The notes below the pieces were generated by a model, which was given only the letters and a program-made list of their open reading frames with translations, did not search any database and was not told the DNA's origin. The position numbers and the translations under genes were made by a program. Of a stretch of DNA of 64,000 nt, positions 42,928-52,349 are shown piece by piece (the first letter of the stretch is position 1; the number at the start of each line of letters is the position of its first letter). The DNA comes from Ignavibacteriales bacterium (GTDB lineage Bacteria > Bacteroidota > Ignavibacteria > Ignavibacteriales > Melioribacteraceae): the NCBI GenBank assembly GCA_020061355.1, contig JAGUYK010000046.1:97213-161212 (forward strand), read 5' to 3'.

Positions 42928-43536
42928 ATGAAAATAAACTTAAAAATTCTATTTTCTCTGCCTGTTATTTTATCTATTCTTAGCTGTAAAAGCAGTGAAG
43001 ATTCCGGCTGGTTCAACGCAGATTTTTATAATAATGATAAGGAAAAAATTGCTTCGGAAATTGTTGATGAATCACTCAGATGCAAATTTAATCCTCCGCT
43101 AAACTGGTCATTTCAATCTGCGGAATTATCAAGAAAAATAGAATCAAAAAATAAATTTCAGGATGCCGGACCTAACAGCTTTTCTTATTCCCCGGCTTAC
43201 TTATTCTTTAATGAGTCGACAGGAAGTCTATTAAGTATCGGGATTGTCGAATATTCCGATTCGATTACTACTATCGATAATCTGGTTAGTAATTACAAGA
43301 ATTTATTAAGTAATAAATTGCGGAATGACAAGCTTTCCATCGGTTCATTTACCAAATCGGGAATTAAATTCGCACAATTTAAAAGTGAAAAGGAGAGTTT
43401 TGTTAATTATAAAATATTTTTCCCGAATGCATCTAAAAAGTTGATTCAGTTGGATTGTACTATCAGAAAAGATAGTCTAGAAGCAGAATTGAATTATTTA
43501 AAAGCAACTATCGGCTCTATCGAATTATACCGTTAA
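42928..43536 (+). CDS. Hypothetical lipoprotein (202 aa)
   Basis: A signal sequence ends in a lipobox, ILSC, with C20 as lipidation site, followed by KSSEDSG. The mature part is soluble and unrecognised, with a DESLRCKFNPPLNW segment and a mostly alpha/beta pattern. It lies alone between two divergent or intergenic spaces, upstream of pdxJ. Confidence 0.75.
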   Translation: MKINLKILFSLPVILSILSCKSSEDSGWFNADFYNNDKEKIASEIVDESLRCKFNPPLNWSFQSAELSRKIESKNKFQDAGPNSFSYSPAYLFFNESTGSLLSIGIVEYSDSITTIDNLVSNYKNLLSNKLRNDKLSIGSFTKSGIKFAQFKSEKESFVNYKIFFPNASKKLIQLDCTIRKDSLEAELNYLKATIGSIELYR

Positions 43537-43674
43537 TTCTTACGCATTTAATCGGTTTTCTCTATTGTTTCGGATTAATTTGTTAAAAGAAAGCAGCAAT
43601 AGATGGTAAGCAAGTTGTGTTTTGGTATTCTCTGATTTTTACAAAATTTAAATAAAATATTTGAAAGGAATCTT

Positions 43675-44394
43675 ATGAGATTTTGTTTAAATGTTGATCA
43701 CATCGCAACACTTAGAAACGTGCGCGGCGAAGTTCAGCCGGATCCTGTAACTTTTGCTTTAATGGCTGAGCAATACGGTATTGATGGAATTGTTGTTCAC
43801 CTTCGTGAGGATAGAAGACACATTAACGAGCGGGACGTCCGGCTGTTAAGAGAATTAGTTACAACAAAACTCGATCTTGAAATGGCTGCTATAGGTGAAA
43901 TAATTGATATAGCTTGTGATGTACGTCCCGAGCTTGCTACTATTGTACCGGAGCGTCGTCAGGAACTTACAACTGAAGGCGGTATAAATGTTATTGATGA
44001 CATAAATAATTTGCGTAATACAATTCATGCACTTCATCAGTCTGAAATTTCGGTATCATTATTTATTGAGCCTGACTTAAACCAGATAGATGCTTCAGCG
44101 GAAATTAATGCAGACTTTATTGAAATTCATACCGGTCATTATGCTAATGCTATTGGTGAAGAAAATATTTTTGATGAACTTGAACGTGTACGTGTTGCAG
44201 CTAAACATGCTAAGAAACTTGGACTTGGTGTTAATGCCGGACATGGATTGAACTACATCAACATGAAAGAATTTGTTGCAATCCCGGATATTGATGAAGT
44301 AAGCATAGGCCATGCTGTTATTGCACGTTCACTTTTTGTTGGGTTAGAGCTAGCAATAAAGGAAATGATCGCATTAACAAGAATGAACTCCTAA
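43675..44394 (+). CDS. pdxJ: Pyridoxine 5'-phosphate synthase
   Basis: The 239-aa TIM-barrel enzyme makes pyridoxine phosphate from 1-deoxyxylulose phosphate and 3-amino-2-oxopropyl phosphate. Landmarks: LNVDHIATLRNVRG, VHLREDRRHI, DLEMAA, VSLFIEPD, EIHTGHYAN, GLGVNAGHGLNY and SIGHAVIARSLFVGL. Length is standard. It appears monocistronic. Confidence 0.96.
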   Translation: MRFCLNVDHIATLRNVRGEVQPDPVTFALMAEQYGIDGIVVHLREDRRHINERDVRLLRELVTTKLDLEMAAIGEIIDIACDVRPELATIVPERRQELTTEGGINVIDDINNLRNTIHALHQSEISVSLFIEPDLNQIDASAEINADFIEIHTGHYANAIGEENIFDELERVRVAAKHAKKLGLGVNAGHGLNYINMKEFVAIPDIDEVSIGHAVIARSLFVGLELAIKEMIALTRMNS

Positions 44395-44476
44395 TTCTTT
44401 ATTGTGCAATTATTTCTGCTTTGTTTTTAATTCCTTCTTTAAAGTAATTTGTTCTGTAATTAATTGAATACTCAAA

Positions 44477-46060
44477 ATGAATGCGAGAAATCGTTTCTTA
44501 GTCATCTGCTTCTTATTATATATAAGTCAGGATGTTTATGCCCAATTAAAAAACATAAAAGTAAATAATGTAACAGCAAACCAGCCCAATGAAGTATCTA
44601 TTTGTGTCAACCCTAAAAATCCAAATTACATTGCTATCGGATCAAATTTGAATCTGTATTATTATTCAACCAATGGCGGAAATTCCTGGACTCAAAAAAC
44701 TATGGCTTCATCTCTCGGCGTTTGGGGTGATCCGTGTCTTGTGTACGATGCAAACGGAAATTTGTTCTACGGTCATTTATCTAATCCTGCAGTCGGAGGT
44801 TACTGGATAGATCGAATAGTAGTCCAGAAGTCGACCGATAATGGAGTTACATGGGATAGTGGTGCGGGCGTTGGTTTTTCTCCACCAAGAAAAAACCAGG
44901 ATAAGGAATGGATTGGTGTTGATATAACGAACTCTCAGTATAGAAATAATTTATACATGGCATGGACGGAATTTGATAAATACGGAAGTCCCGATCCGAA
45001 TGATCACTCTAGAATTATGTTTTCAAAATCAACCGATTCGGGTACTTCCTGGTCAACTCCATTCAAGGTTAGTGAAATAGAAGGGGACTGTTTAGATGAT
45101 GATAATACAGTTGAAGGTGTTGTTCCGTGTGTTGGGCCGAAAGGAGAGGTTTATTTAAGCTGGTCCGGCCCTAAAGGTATTAAATTTGACAAATCGATGA
45201 ATGGCGGAATTACATTTGGCAAAGATGTTCATGTTGCTAATCTTAATGCCGGGTGGGCTTTCGATATTCCGGGTATTTACAGATGCAATGGATTCCCGGT
45301 TACCGCATGCGATATTAGCAACTCACCATATAGAGGAAACATTTATATAAATTGGTCCGATCAGGATAATAATGGCACTGATATTTATTTCTCAAAGTCT
45401 ATTGATGGAGGTCTGACCTGGAGTTCACCTAAACGGGTAAATGATGATAATACTACAAGACACCAGTTTTTTAATTGGATGACTGTTGATCCTGTAACAG
45501 GTATGATTTATATAATTTTTTATGATAGAAGAAACTCTGTTGGATTGGAAACAGATGTTTATATAGCACGTTCCTCAGATGGAGGTGATAGTTTCCAAAA
45601 CTTCAAGATAAGTGACTCACCATTTACACCTTCGGCAACTGTTTTCTTTGGTGATTATACAAATATCGCTGCATTCAATGGAAAAGTTTATCCTGTTTGG
45701 ATGAGAATGGATGGCGGGACGATGAGTATCTGGTTCTCTGTGATTAATGATATTGATTTGATTACCAGTGTAAATTATCATGGTGAATTATTGATCAATG
45801 AATTTAAATTGATCCAGAATTACCCTAATCCTTTTAATCCTTCTACAATTATTTCATATCAATTACCTGTGAGTTCTTTTGTAAGAATTAAAGTGTACGA
45901 TATTATTGGAAATGAGGTTACTCTGCTGGTTAATGATTTTAAACCAAGAGGAATTCATGAAATTGAATTTAAGAGCTGGAATTTGAGCAGTGGAATTTAC
46001 CTTTACCGGATGGAAGCAGGTAATTATTTTCAATCAAAGAAAATGATTTTACTTAGATAA
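44477..46060 (+). CDS. T9SS-exported sialidase-like Asp-box protein
   Basis: This is a 527-aa secreted protein. A signal peptide (1-22, ending YAQ) is followed by a beta-propeller with repeated Asp-box motifs (YYSTNGGNSWTQK, STDSGTSWSTP, SIDGGLTWSS, SSDGGDSFQN), as in exo-alpha-sialidases and related folds. The C-terminal 80 residues are a type IX sorting domain (NYPNPFNPSTIISY, VYDIIGNEV, GIYLYRM). Catalytic sialidase residues cannot be confirmed by eye, so it may be a non-enzymatic propeller. Confidence 0.85.
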   Translation: MNARNRFLVICFLLYISQDVYAQLKNIKVNNVTANQPNEVSICVNPKNPNYIAIGSNLNLYYYSTNGGNSWTQKTMASSLGVWGDPCLVYDANGNLFYGHLSNPAVGGYWIDRIVVQKSTDNGVTWDSGAGVGFSPPRKNQDKEWIGVDITNSQYRNNLYMAWTEFDKYGSPDPNDHSRIMFSKSTDSGTSWSTPFKVSEIEGDCLDDDNTVEGVVPCVGPKGEVYLSWSGPKGIKFDKSMNGGITFGKDVHVANLNAGWAFDIPGIYRCNGFPVTACDISNSPYRGNIYINWSDQDNNGTDIYFSKSIDGGLTWSSPKRVNDDNTTRHQFFNWMTVDPVTGMIYIIFYDRRNSVGLETDVYIARSSDGGDSFQNFKISDSPFTPSATVFFGDYTNIAAFNGKVYPVWMRMDGGTMSIWFSVINDIDLITSVNYHGELLINEFKLIQNYPNPFNPSTIISYQLPVSSFVRIKVYDIIGNEVTLLVNDFKPRGIHEIEFKSWNLSSGIYLYRMEAGNYFQSKKMILLR

Positions 46061-46074
46061 TAGGAAATTGATTA

Positions 46075-46866
46075 TTGAGTAAAATTACTTCTGACGATCT
46101 TAAAAAGAAATTGGATTATCATTATCGATATTTTGATAAATCAAAGATCTCACCGGACCCGCTCGAATTTCTTCACAGGTACAATAACTATCACGATATA
46201 GAAATCTCCGGAATAATCTCCTCAATATTCGCTTACGGCAACATAAAGCAGATAATGTCTACTCTCGAAAAAATTCATTCAATTATGAATCACAATCCCT
46301 ATGAGTTTGTTCGCAAATACAAAATTGAAAAGGGGATTGAGGACTTTGTCAGGATTAAACATCGATTTTATAGTTCAAGCGATATTGCCAATTTATTTAA
46401 GGGACTTAATAAAATATATTCGGAATACAATTCACTCCAGGAATTTTTTAAAATTGAAGATTCCAGTTCAAAATTTGGAATAAAGAACCTGATTGCATCC
46501 TTTTCAAAAAGGATTATAGAACTTATAATCGTTAATGATTCAGTTAGTCGTGGTATCAAATTCATGTTCCCCGATCCTTATAAAGGAAGCGCATGCAAAA
46601 GGATGAATCTGTTTTTAAGATGGATGGTGCGTAAAGACGAACTCGATTTTGGTTTGTGGAATAAAATCCCGGCATCAAAACTGATAATCCCTGTAGATAC
46701 GCACATAGCAAAAATCTGTAAGGAGCTTAAACTAACTAAATTGAAAAACGTATCATGGAAAATGGCTGAGGAGATTACTGAAAATCTCAAGAAGTTTGAT
46801 CCTGATGACCCGGTTAAATACGATTTTGCTATTTGTCATATAGGAATGAGGGGACTGGAATTCTGA
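46075..46866 (+). CDS. TIGR02757 family protein (HhH-like)
   Basis: The 263-aa soluble protein matches the TIGR02757/DUF2400 family: DPLEFLHRYNNYHDIEISG, FAYGNIKQI, KRMNLFLRWMVRKD, and IPVDTHIAKICKELKL. The last motifs resemble the helix-hairpin-helix part of DNA glycosylases. Function is not established. The start is TTG at 46075, 15 bp after the previous gene and with AGGAA upstream. Confidence 0.88.
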   Translation: MSKITSDDLKKKLDYHYRYFDKSKISPDPLEFLHRYNNYHDIEISGIISSIFAYGNIKQIMSTLEKIHSIMNHNPYEFVRKYKIEKGIEDFVRIKHRFYSSSDIANLFKGLNKIYSEYNSLQEFFKIEDSSSKFGIKNLIASFSKRIIELIIVNDSVSRGIKFMFPDPYKGSACKRMNLFLRWMVRKDELDFGLWNKIPASKLIIPVDTHIAKICKELKLTKLKNVSWKMAEEITENLKKFDPDDPVKYDFAICHIGMRGLEF

Positions 46867-47063
46867 TTTTGGATTTTTGAATTTGGATTTATCATAGAGG
46901 ACTTTATTCCTTTATATTTTGAATTCTCAATTCAAAATTCACAATTCTCAATTTCTAAATTATCATGTTGCTCAGTTATACTCTGATATTTATATTAGCG
47001 AACCGTTAAACAAGATTTTATTATTAATTCATAAAATCCTCACATCAACTACAGGAGAAAAGT

Positions 47064-49013
47064 ATGGCGGAACAGAAGAAGTTTGTCCCCTTCGTCTCTT
47101 CAGAAACCAATATGGCAGAATTTACCATACGAGCATTATTGATCGGATTGGTACTTGCGGTTGTATTAGGTGCTGCAAATGCATATTTAGGCTTGAAAGC
47201 AGGTATGACAATAGCTGCAACTTATCCGGCTGCCGTAATTGGAATGGCAATTATTAAATTATTCAAAGGAACGATCTTAGAAGAAAACTTTGCCCGTACT
47301 GTCGGGTCGATTGGTGAATCAATTGCTGCCGGTGCTATTTTCACTTTACCTGCATTTTTTATTGCTGGAATCTGGGATCCTTTTTTTACACCTGGTAATT
47401 ATGTTATCTCTGCCGCAATTATGTTTGCTGGCGGTGTGCTTGGTATTATGTTCGTTGCTTTGCTTAGAAGGGTTATGGTTGAGGATGTCGAATTACCTTT
47501 CCCTGAGTCAGTTGCAGCAGCGGAAATTCATAAAGCTGGTCAGCACGGCGGCTCTGGTTCAAAATTTTTATTTAGTGCGATGGGAGTTGGTGCATTAATT
47601 CAGGCACTTGGACAATTCAAATTATTTGCAACAAGCGCCGATGGTTTATTATCTCTAAGCAAAGGTAATATTCTATTCCGCTCACCCGACGTAAGTCCTG
47701 CCTATATGGGTGTTGGATATATTATTGGTCCCCGTCTTGCTTCATTAAATTTTTCCGGAGGTGTTATTGCTTGGGGATTACTGGCTCCAATGATAGCTTA
47801 TTTCAAGTTTGGAAATACACCGATGGAAGGCCATGACTATGCCGGAACTATCATTCAGGTTTGGAGAGATTATGTTAGACCAATAGCAATAGGCGGTATG
47901 TTAGTCGGCGCTGCTTTTACATTATGGAGGATGCGTAAAAATTTAATTGCCGGGATTTCACGGTCGATTGGTGATGTAAAGAAAGCTGCTTCCGGTACTC
48001 ATGATGTAGATAGAATTGAAAAAGATATCGCATTTAAATGGGTCTTAATCGGTATTCTTTTCACAGCAGTATTGACATTTATCATATATGAATTTTTTGC
48101 CCAGGATATTCTTGCTGCTTTAGTTGCAACTGTTGTGATGATAGTAGCCGGATTTTTCTTTGCAGCAGTCTCTGGTTACCTTGTTGGTATAATTGGTTCT
48201 TCAAATAATCCTATTTCAGGTTTAACCCTATCCACTTTAGTTATTGCGGCATTACTTATGGTAATACTGGGAATGACCGGAACTCAAGGAGTTGCGGCAG
48301 TACTAGGAGTTGCTGCTGTTGTATGTGTCTCGGCTGCAGTAGCTGGTGAAATGCTTCAGGATCTAAAAGCCGGTCATATACTTGGAGGTACACCATGGAA
48401 AATGCAGATCGGTGATTTAATTGGTGTTGCCGTTTCCGCAGCGGTTATGTTTATTCCGCTTATAATCCTGCATGAAGGTGATATTAAAATGGGCGGAACC
48501 GGATTTGGCGGAGAAAAATTACCGGCACCTCAAGCTAGTTTAATGGCAATTCTTTCAAAAGGAATAGTTGCGGGTGAAATGGAATGGATTTTAATTTTCA
48601 CCGGAATGCTTATGGGTGTTGGTTTTATTTTAATGAATATTAAAAGCCCAATGCTGGTCTCAGTTGGAATGTATTTACCGTTAGGAACTACATTTGCAAT
48701 ATTTGTCGGAGGCATGATTAAAGGTGCCGTTGAAATGGTAAATGCTAAACGTAAATTTAATGATGCTCAAAAATCACGTGTAGAAAATACCGGAATACTA
48801 CTTGCTGCCGGATTGATTGCAGGGGAGGCACTTATCGGATTACTCTTTGCAGGATTCGCCTTCTTCGAAATATCTTTATTCCATATTTTTGAAACACCAA
48901 ACTTCTACTTGAGTTTAATAGTATTTGCTATAATTGCATGGTACCTGATTAAAATTCCTGTTAAGAACGCCGGTAGACCGGACGATCCGGCGCCACCGCA
49001 AGTGTCTATGTAA
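47064..49013 (+). CDS. OPT-family oligopeptide transporter
   Basis: The 649-aa membrane protein has about 14-16 hydrophobic segments. Family motifs are NAYLGLKAGMTIAATYPAAVIGMA, PFPESVAAAEIHKAG, SGYLVGIIGSSNNPISGLT and AGEMLQDLKAGHILGGTP. The OPT family takes up oligopeptides or metal chelates. AGGAG precedes the ATG, and a terminator lies at 49035. The neighbouring peptidase PepD suggests peptide use. Confidence 0.93.
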   Translation: MAEQKKFVPFVSSETNMAEFTIRALLIGLVLAVVLGAANAYLGLKAGMTIAATYPAAVIGMAIIKLFKGTILEENFARTVGSIGESIAAGAIFTLPAFFIAGIWDPFFTPGNYVISAAIMFAGGVLGIMFVALLRRVMVEDVELPFPESVAAAEIHKAGQHGGSGSKFLFSAMGVGALIQALGQFKLFATSADGLLSLSKGNILFRSPDVSPAYMGVGYIIGPRLASLNFSGGVIAWGLLAPMIAYFKFGNTPMEGHDYAGTIIQVWRDYVRPIAIGGMLVGAAFTLWRMRKNLIAGISRSIGDVKKAASGTHDVDRIEKDIAFKWVLIGILFTAVLTFIIYEFFAQDILAALVATVVMIVAGFFFAAVSGYLVGIIGSSNNPISGLTLSTLVIAALLMVILGMTGTQGVAAVLGVAAVVCVSAAVAGEMLQDLKAGHILGGTPWKMQIGDLIGVAVSAAVMFIPLIILHEGDIKMGGTGFGGEKLPAPQASLMAILSKGIVAGEMEWILIFTGMLMGVGFILMNIKSPMLVSVGMYLPLGTTFAIFVGGMIKGAVEMVNAKRKFNDAQKSRVENTGILLAAGLIAGEALIGLLFAGFAFFEISLFHIFETPNFYLSLIVFAIIAWYLIKIPVKNAGRPDDPAPPQVSM

Positions 49014-49034
49014 TTTTATTTTTCATTTTTCTTT

Positions 49035-49076
49035 CCCCGATACTTTGTTAAACATTGTATCGGGGATAATTTTTTT
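49035..49076 (+). terminator. Rho-independent terminator after the OPT transporter gene
   Basis: CCCCGATAC (49035-49043) pairs perfectly with GTATCGGGG (49057-49065), and a T-run follows (49070-49076). It separates the transporter from the PqqD-like gene. Confidence 0.88.
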
Positions 49077-49087
49077 AAGGAATCATC

Positions 49088-49462
49088 ATGCCTTTAAGTT
49101 TTAGTCAGCGTAGAAAAATATTAAAGAAAGCCAACTATCTCGATCTACACCCGTTGCGGTTACATGGTGAAGAAATATCTGATGAAAATATTGTTACGAT
49201 AATAATTCCCAAGTTTAAAAATAAATTTATTGTTCAATATATTGTACCGAAGTTGAAATCACCTGATATCAAATTAAAATTAGATGAAATTGGATCAACC
49301 ACATGGATTCTACTTGACGGTAAAAAAAATGTAAGAGAAATTTCAAATTTACTGATGGAAAAATTTGGAGATAAGATTGAACCGGTTAACCAGCGGTTAA
49401 CAAAATTCCTAACCGGACTTTATGAACAGAGACTAATTACTTTTCAAGAAATAAATATATAA
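49088..49462 (+). CDS. PqqD-family peptide-chaperone-like protein
   Basis: The 124-aa protein carries a PqqD-type winged-helix region (LDEIGSTTWILLDGKKNVREISNLLMEKFGD). PqqD proteins deliver ribosomal peptides to radical SAM or other modifying enzymes. No radical SAM gene or precursor peptide is nearby. It is 11 bp before pepD, so probably co-transcribed with that peptidase. Confidence 0.82.
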   Translation: MPLSFSQRRKILKKANYLDLHPLRLHGEEISDENIVTIIIPKFKNKFIVQYIVPKLKSPDIKLKLDEIGSTTWILLDGKKNVREISNLLMEKFGDKIEPVNQRLTKFLTGLYEQRLITFQEINI

Positions 49463-49473
49463 GGAGGTATAAG

Positions 49474-50934
49474 ATGGGTAATGTATTAGGCGGGTTGAAA
49501 CCCGAATTACTTTGGAAACACTTTGAGGAAATTTGCAATATCCCGCATCCATCGCGTAAAGAACAAAAACTTGCTCAATATATCATATCATTTGCAAAAC
49601 AAAATAATCTCGAATATCAAACTGATGATTTTGGAAATGTTGTTATCCGTAAACCTGCTACTCCGGGCTTTGAAAATAAGACTCCCGTTGTTCTGCAGGG
49701 ACATCTCGATATGGTTGCCGAGAAAAATAATGATGTTGTTCATGATTTCGATAAAGATCCAATTAAACCTTTTGTTGATGGCGATTGGGTAAAAGCAAAA
49801 GGAACAACTCTTGGGAGTGATAACGGAATTGGAGTTGCAGCGGCCTTGGCTGTCATGGAGTCCACTATTTTAGAGCATGGACCAATTGAAGCTTTATTTA
49901 CACTGGACGAAGAAACCGGTTTGAACGGCGCACAGGCACTTAAGCCAGGATTTTTAAAATCAAAAATACTGATTAACCTAGATTCCGAAGAAGACGGTGC
50001 ATTTTACATTGGATGTTCAGGCGGGCAAAGCACATTTGTTAGATTTACTTCTAAACCTTCTGAAGTCCCAGCCAATAGTGCCGCATTCGAACTAAAAATT
50101 ATGGGGCTAAAGGGCGGACATTCAGGATTGGATATACAAACCGGAAGAGGAAATGCGATTAAGTTGATGTCCAGGTTGCTTCATGAATTGAATTACAAAT
50201 TCGGAATTCGTTTGGTAAGCATTAATGGCGGAAGCAAGCACAATGCTATCCCGCGGGAGTCTTTTGCAGTAGTAAGAGTACCTAAAAAAGTTTCAGCTGA
50301 ATTTTTGGCATTTGTAGAGAATTATAATTCTGTTGTCAAATCGGAACTGGTAAGTGTTGAACCGAATCTTAAAGTTGTTGCAACTGAAGTTAAATCGAAA
50401 GCGAAAGTAATGGATAAAACTACAGCTGCAAATTTAATCGACTCTTTATTTGTTGTTCAGAATGGTGTAATTAAGATGAGTGCCGATATTGAGGGACTTG
50501 TAGAAACATCTACAAATCTTGCTGTTATAACAACAAAAGGTAAGGCGGTTGAAGTTATTCTTAGTCAGAGAAGTTCAGTAGAATCAGAGAAAAAAGAAAT
50601 TTCCAATGCTGTTGCCGCAACATTCAGACTTGCCAAAGCAGATGTTAAGCAGGGAGATGGCTATCCGGGATGGAAACCTGATATCCATTCACCGGTTTTA
50701 TCGGTAATGAAAGACGTCTTTCAGAATATGTATAACAAACATCCTGAAGTAAAGGCAATTCATGCCGGACTTGAGTGTGGAATTATTAAGGAAAGATTTC
50801 CCGATATGGATATGATTTCATTCGGTCCTACCATTACTGGTGCTCACTCACCGGATGAACAGGTTCAAATAAGCACTGTTGAAAGGTTCTGGAATCTCTT
50901 AACCAATGCACTAAAAAATATTCCCTCTAACTAA
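49474..50934 (+). CDS. pepD: Aminoacyl-histidine dipeptidase (M20 family)
   Basis: This 486-aa zinc dipeptidase cleaves Xaa-His and other dipeptides. Metal and catalytic motifs are VVLQGHLDMV, GSDNGIGVA, TLDEETGLNGA, GLKGGHSGLDI (lid domain), IHAGLECGI and GAHSPDEQ. A GGAGG ribosome-binding site precedes the ATG. Length and motif order match PepD. Confidence 0.93.
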   Translation: MGNVLGGLKPELLWKHFEEICNIPHPSRKEQKLAQYIISFAKQNNLEYQTDDFGNVVIRKPATPGFENKTPVVLQGHLDMVAEKNNDVVHDFDKDPIKPFVDGDWVKAKGTTLGSDNGIGVAAALAVMESTILEHGPIEALFTLDEETGLNGAQALKPGFLKSKILINLDSEEDGAFYIGCSGGQSTFVRFTSKPSEVPANSAAFELKIMGLKGGHSGLDIQTGRGNAIKLMSRLLHELNYKFGIRLVSINGGSKHNAIPRESFAVVRVPKKVSAEFLAFVENYNSVVKSELVSVEPNLKVVATEVKSKAKVMDKTTAANLIDSLFVVQNGVIKMSADIEGLVETSTNLAVITTKGKAVEVILSQRSSVESEKKEISNAVAATFRLAKADVKQGDGYPGWKPDIHSPVLSVMKDVFQNMYNKHPEVKAIHAGLECGIIKERFPDMDMISFGPTITGAHSPDEQVQISTVERFWNLLTNALKNIPSN

Positions 50935-50950
50935 ATTAAAATCTTGAACT

Positions 50951-51009
50951 TGATCATGCTCTTGATATTCATTTTTATTTTTGAGAGCATGATCATGAAC
51001 AAGATCATG
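50951..51009. repeat. Dispersed palindromic repeat after pepD
   Basis: TGATCATGCTCT (50951-50962) pairs with AGAGCATGATCA (50984-50995), and CAAGATCATG follows (51000-51009). The same words TGATCATGCTCT and CATGATCTTG recur at 60708-60733. It lies between pepD and an MFS gene and is probably a REP-like repeat that could also act as a terminator. Confidence 0.6.
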
Positions 51010-51031
51010 ATAATGATTTAATAGAGATATA

Positions 51032-52294
51032 ATGGAAAATCAAAATTTGCTTAAACCCGAACCATCACCGGTTTTTAGATGGATTATTTTAGTTTTTGTT
51101 TCTCTTGCTATGTTCGGCAATTATTATATCTATGATAGTATCAGTCCTTTAGCCGATCTGCTTGTTAAACAACTTAACTTCACCGATTCCAACATCGGTT
51201 TATTGCAGGGTATTTACAGTGTTCCCAATGTAATAATGGTTCTTATTGGTGGAATCATTATTGACAAAATCGGAACACGCATATCAACTTTTATTTTTAC
51301 CGCTCTTTGTCTTATAGGAGCAATAATCACCGCATCCTCCACAGAGTTAACTTTTATGGCAATAGGGAGACTTGTATTCGGACTTGGAGCTGAATCTATG
51401 ATTGTTGCTATTACAACTGTAATCGGAAGATGGTTCAAAGGCAGGCAACTATCATTTGCATTCGGATTAAATCTTACACTTGCAAGGTTGGGTTCGTTTG
51501 CTGCTCTTAATTCTCCTACATGGGCAAGAGGGTTATATGATAATTGGCAATACCCATTACTCCTATCTGTCGGTGCAGCAATTATTTCAATTGCATCAGT
51601 AATTGTTTACTGGGGAATGGATGCTTACGCAGAAAAAAATTATTCGCTTCGTCCGGTTCCTAAACAAGACAAAATTATTATCAGAGAAATATTTTCTTTC
51701 AGCAAGTCCTATTGGTTTGTAGTATTGCTCTGTGTGACATTCTACTCTGGAATTTTTCCTTTTCAAACTTTTGCAGTAAAGTTTTTTATTGATGTCCATG
51801 GTACATCAAGAGAATTTGGCGGATTTCTTTCAAGTATGTTAACACTTTCTGCGATGGTTCTTACTCCTTTATTTGGTTTGTTTGCTGACTACATCGGCAA
51901 AAGATCCTTGCTTATGATGTTGGGTTCATTGTTACTGGTACCGGTTTATTTGCTTATGGCATATACCAGTGTTACGCTTTACATACCAATGGCAATGATG
52001 GGTTTAGCATTCTCATTGATCCCTGCCGTTATGTGGCCCTCGGTTGCAATTATTGTCGATGAATCCAAACTGGGAACGGCTTACGGTTTAATGACGATGA
52101 TTCAAAACATCGGGCTTGCCGGATTCAATTTTATAATTGGATGGGCAAATGATTTCTCCGGCAACTATACAATGGGTATGTGGATCTTCTCTTCACTTGG
52201 TTTCTTCGGACTTCTATTTGCATTTTTACTAAGAAGAAGTGAACAGGGTCCCGGTGGGCATGGTCTTGAAAAAGGAATAAAAAATAGCCCTTAA
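51032..52294 (+). CDS. MFS transporter
   Basis: The 420-aa protein has 12 hydrophobic segments. It has a GGIIIDKIGTR loop (motif A-like) and a central cytosolic loop around residues 200-220. It resembles organic-anion/sugar-phosphate type MFS proteins, but the substrate is unknown. The stop codon lies in the loop of a terminator hairpin. Confidence 0.88.
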   Translation: MENQNLLKPEPSPVFRWIILVFVSLAMFGNYYIYDSISPLADLLVKQLNFTDSNIGLLQGIYSVPNVIMVLIGGIIIDKIGTRISTFIFTALCLIGAIITASSTELTFMAIGRLVFGLGAESMIVAITTVIGRWFKGRQLSFAFGLNLTLARLGSFAALNSPTWARGLYDNWQYPLLLSVGAAIISIASVIVYWGMDAYAEKNYSLRPVPKQDKIIIREIFSFSKSYWFVVLLCVTFYSGIFPFQTFAVKFFIDVHGTSREFGGFLSSMLTLSAMVLTPLFGLFADYIGKRSLLMMLGSLLLVPVYLLMAYTSVTLYIPMAMMGLAFSLIPAVMWPSVAIIVDESKLGTAYGLMTMIQNIGLAGFNFIIGWANDFSGNYTMGMWIFSSLGFFGLLFAFLLRRSEQGPGGHGLEKGIKNSP

Positions 52295-52313
52295 GAAGTA
52301 TGGGTTATTTTTT
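52282..52313 (+). terminator. Rho-independent terminator overlapping the MFS stop codon
   Basis: AAATAGCCC (52282-52290) pairs with GGGTTATTT (52302-52310, one G-U), followed by TTT. The stop codon sits in the 11-nt loop. Confidence 0.7.
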
Positions 52314-52349
52314 GTAAATTGTTTCTCAGGAACGGAGAATTTTGAATTA

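Noticed and set aside
46867-47063. Short repeated AATTCTCAATT-like words before the OPT gene
   Set aside because: Low-complexity AT-rich sequence; no stable unit or palindrome that I can define.
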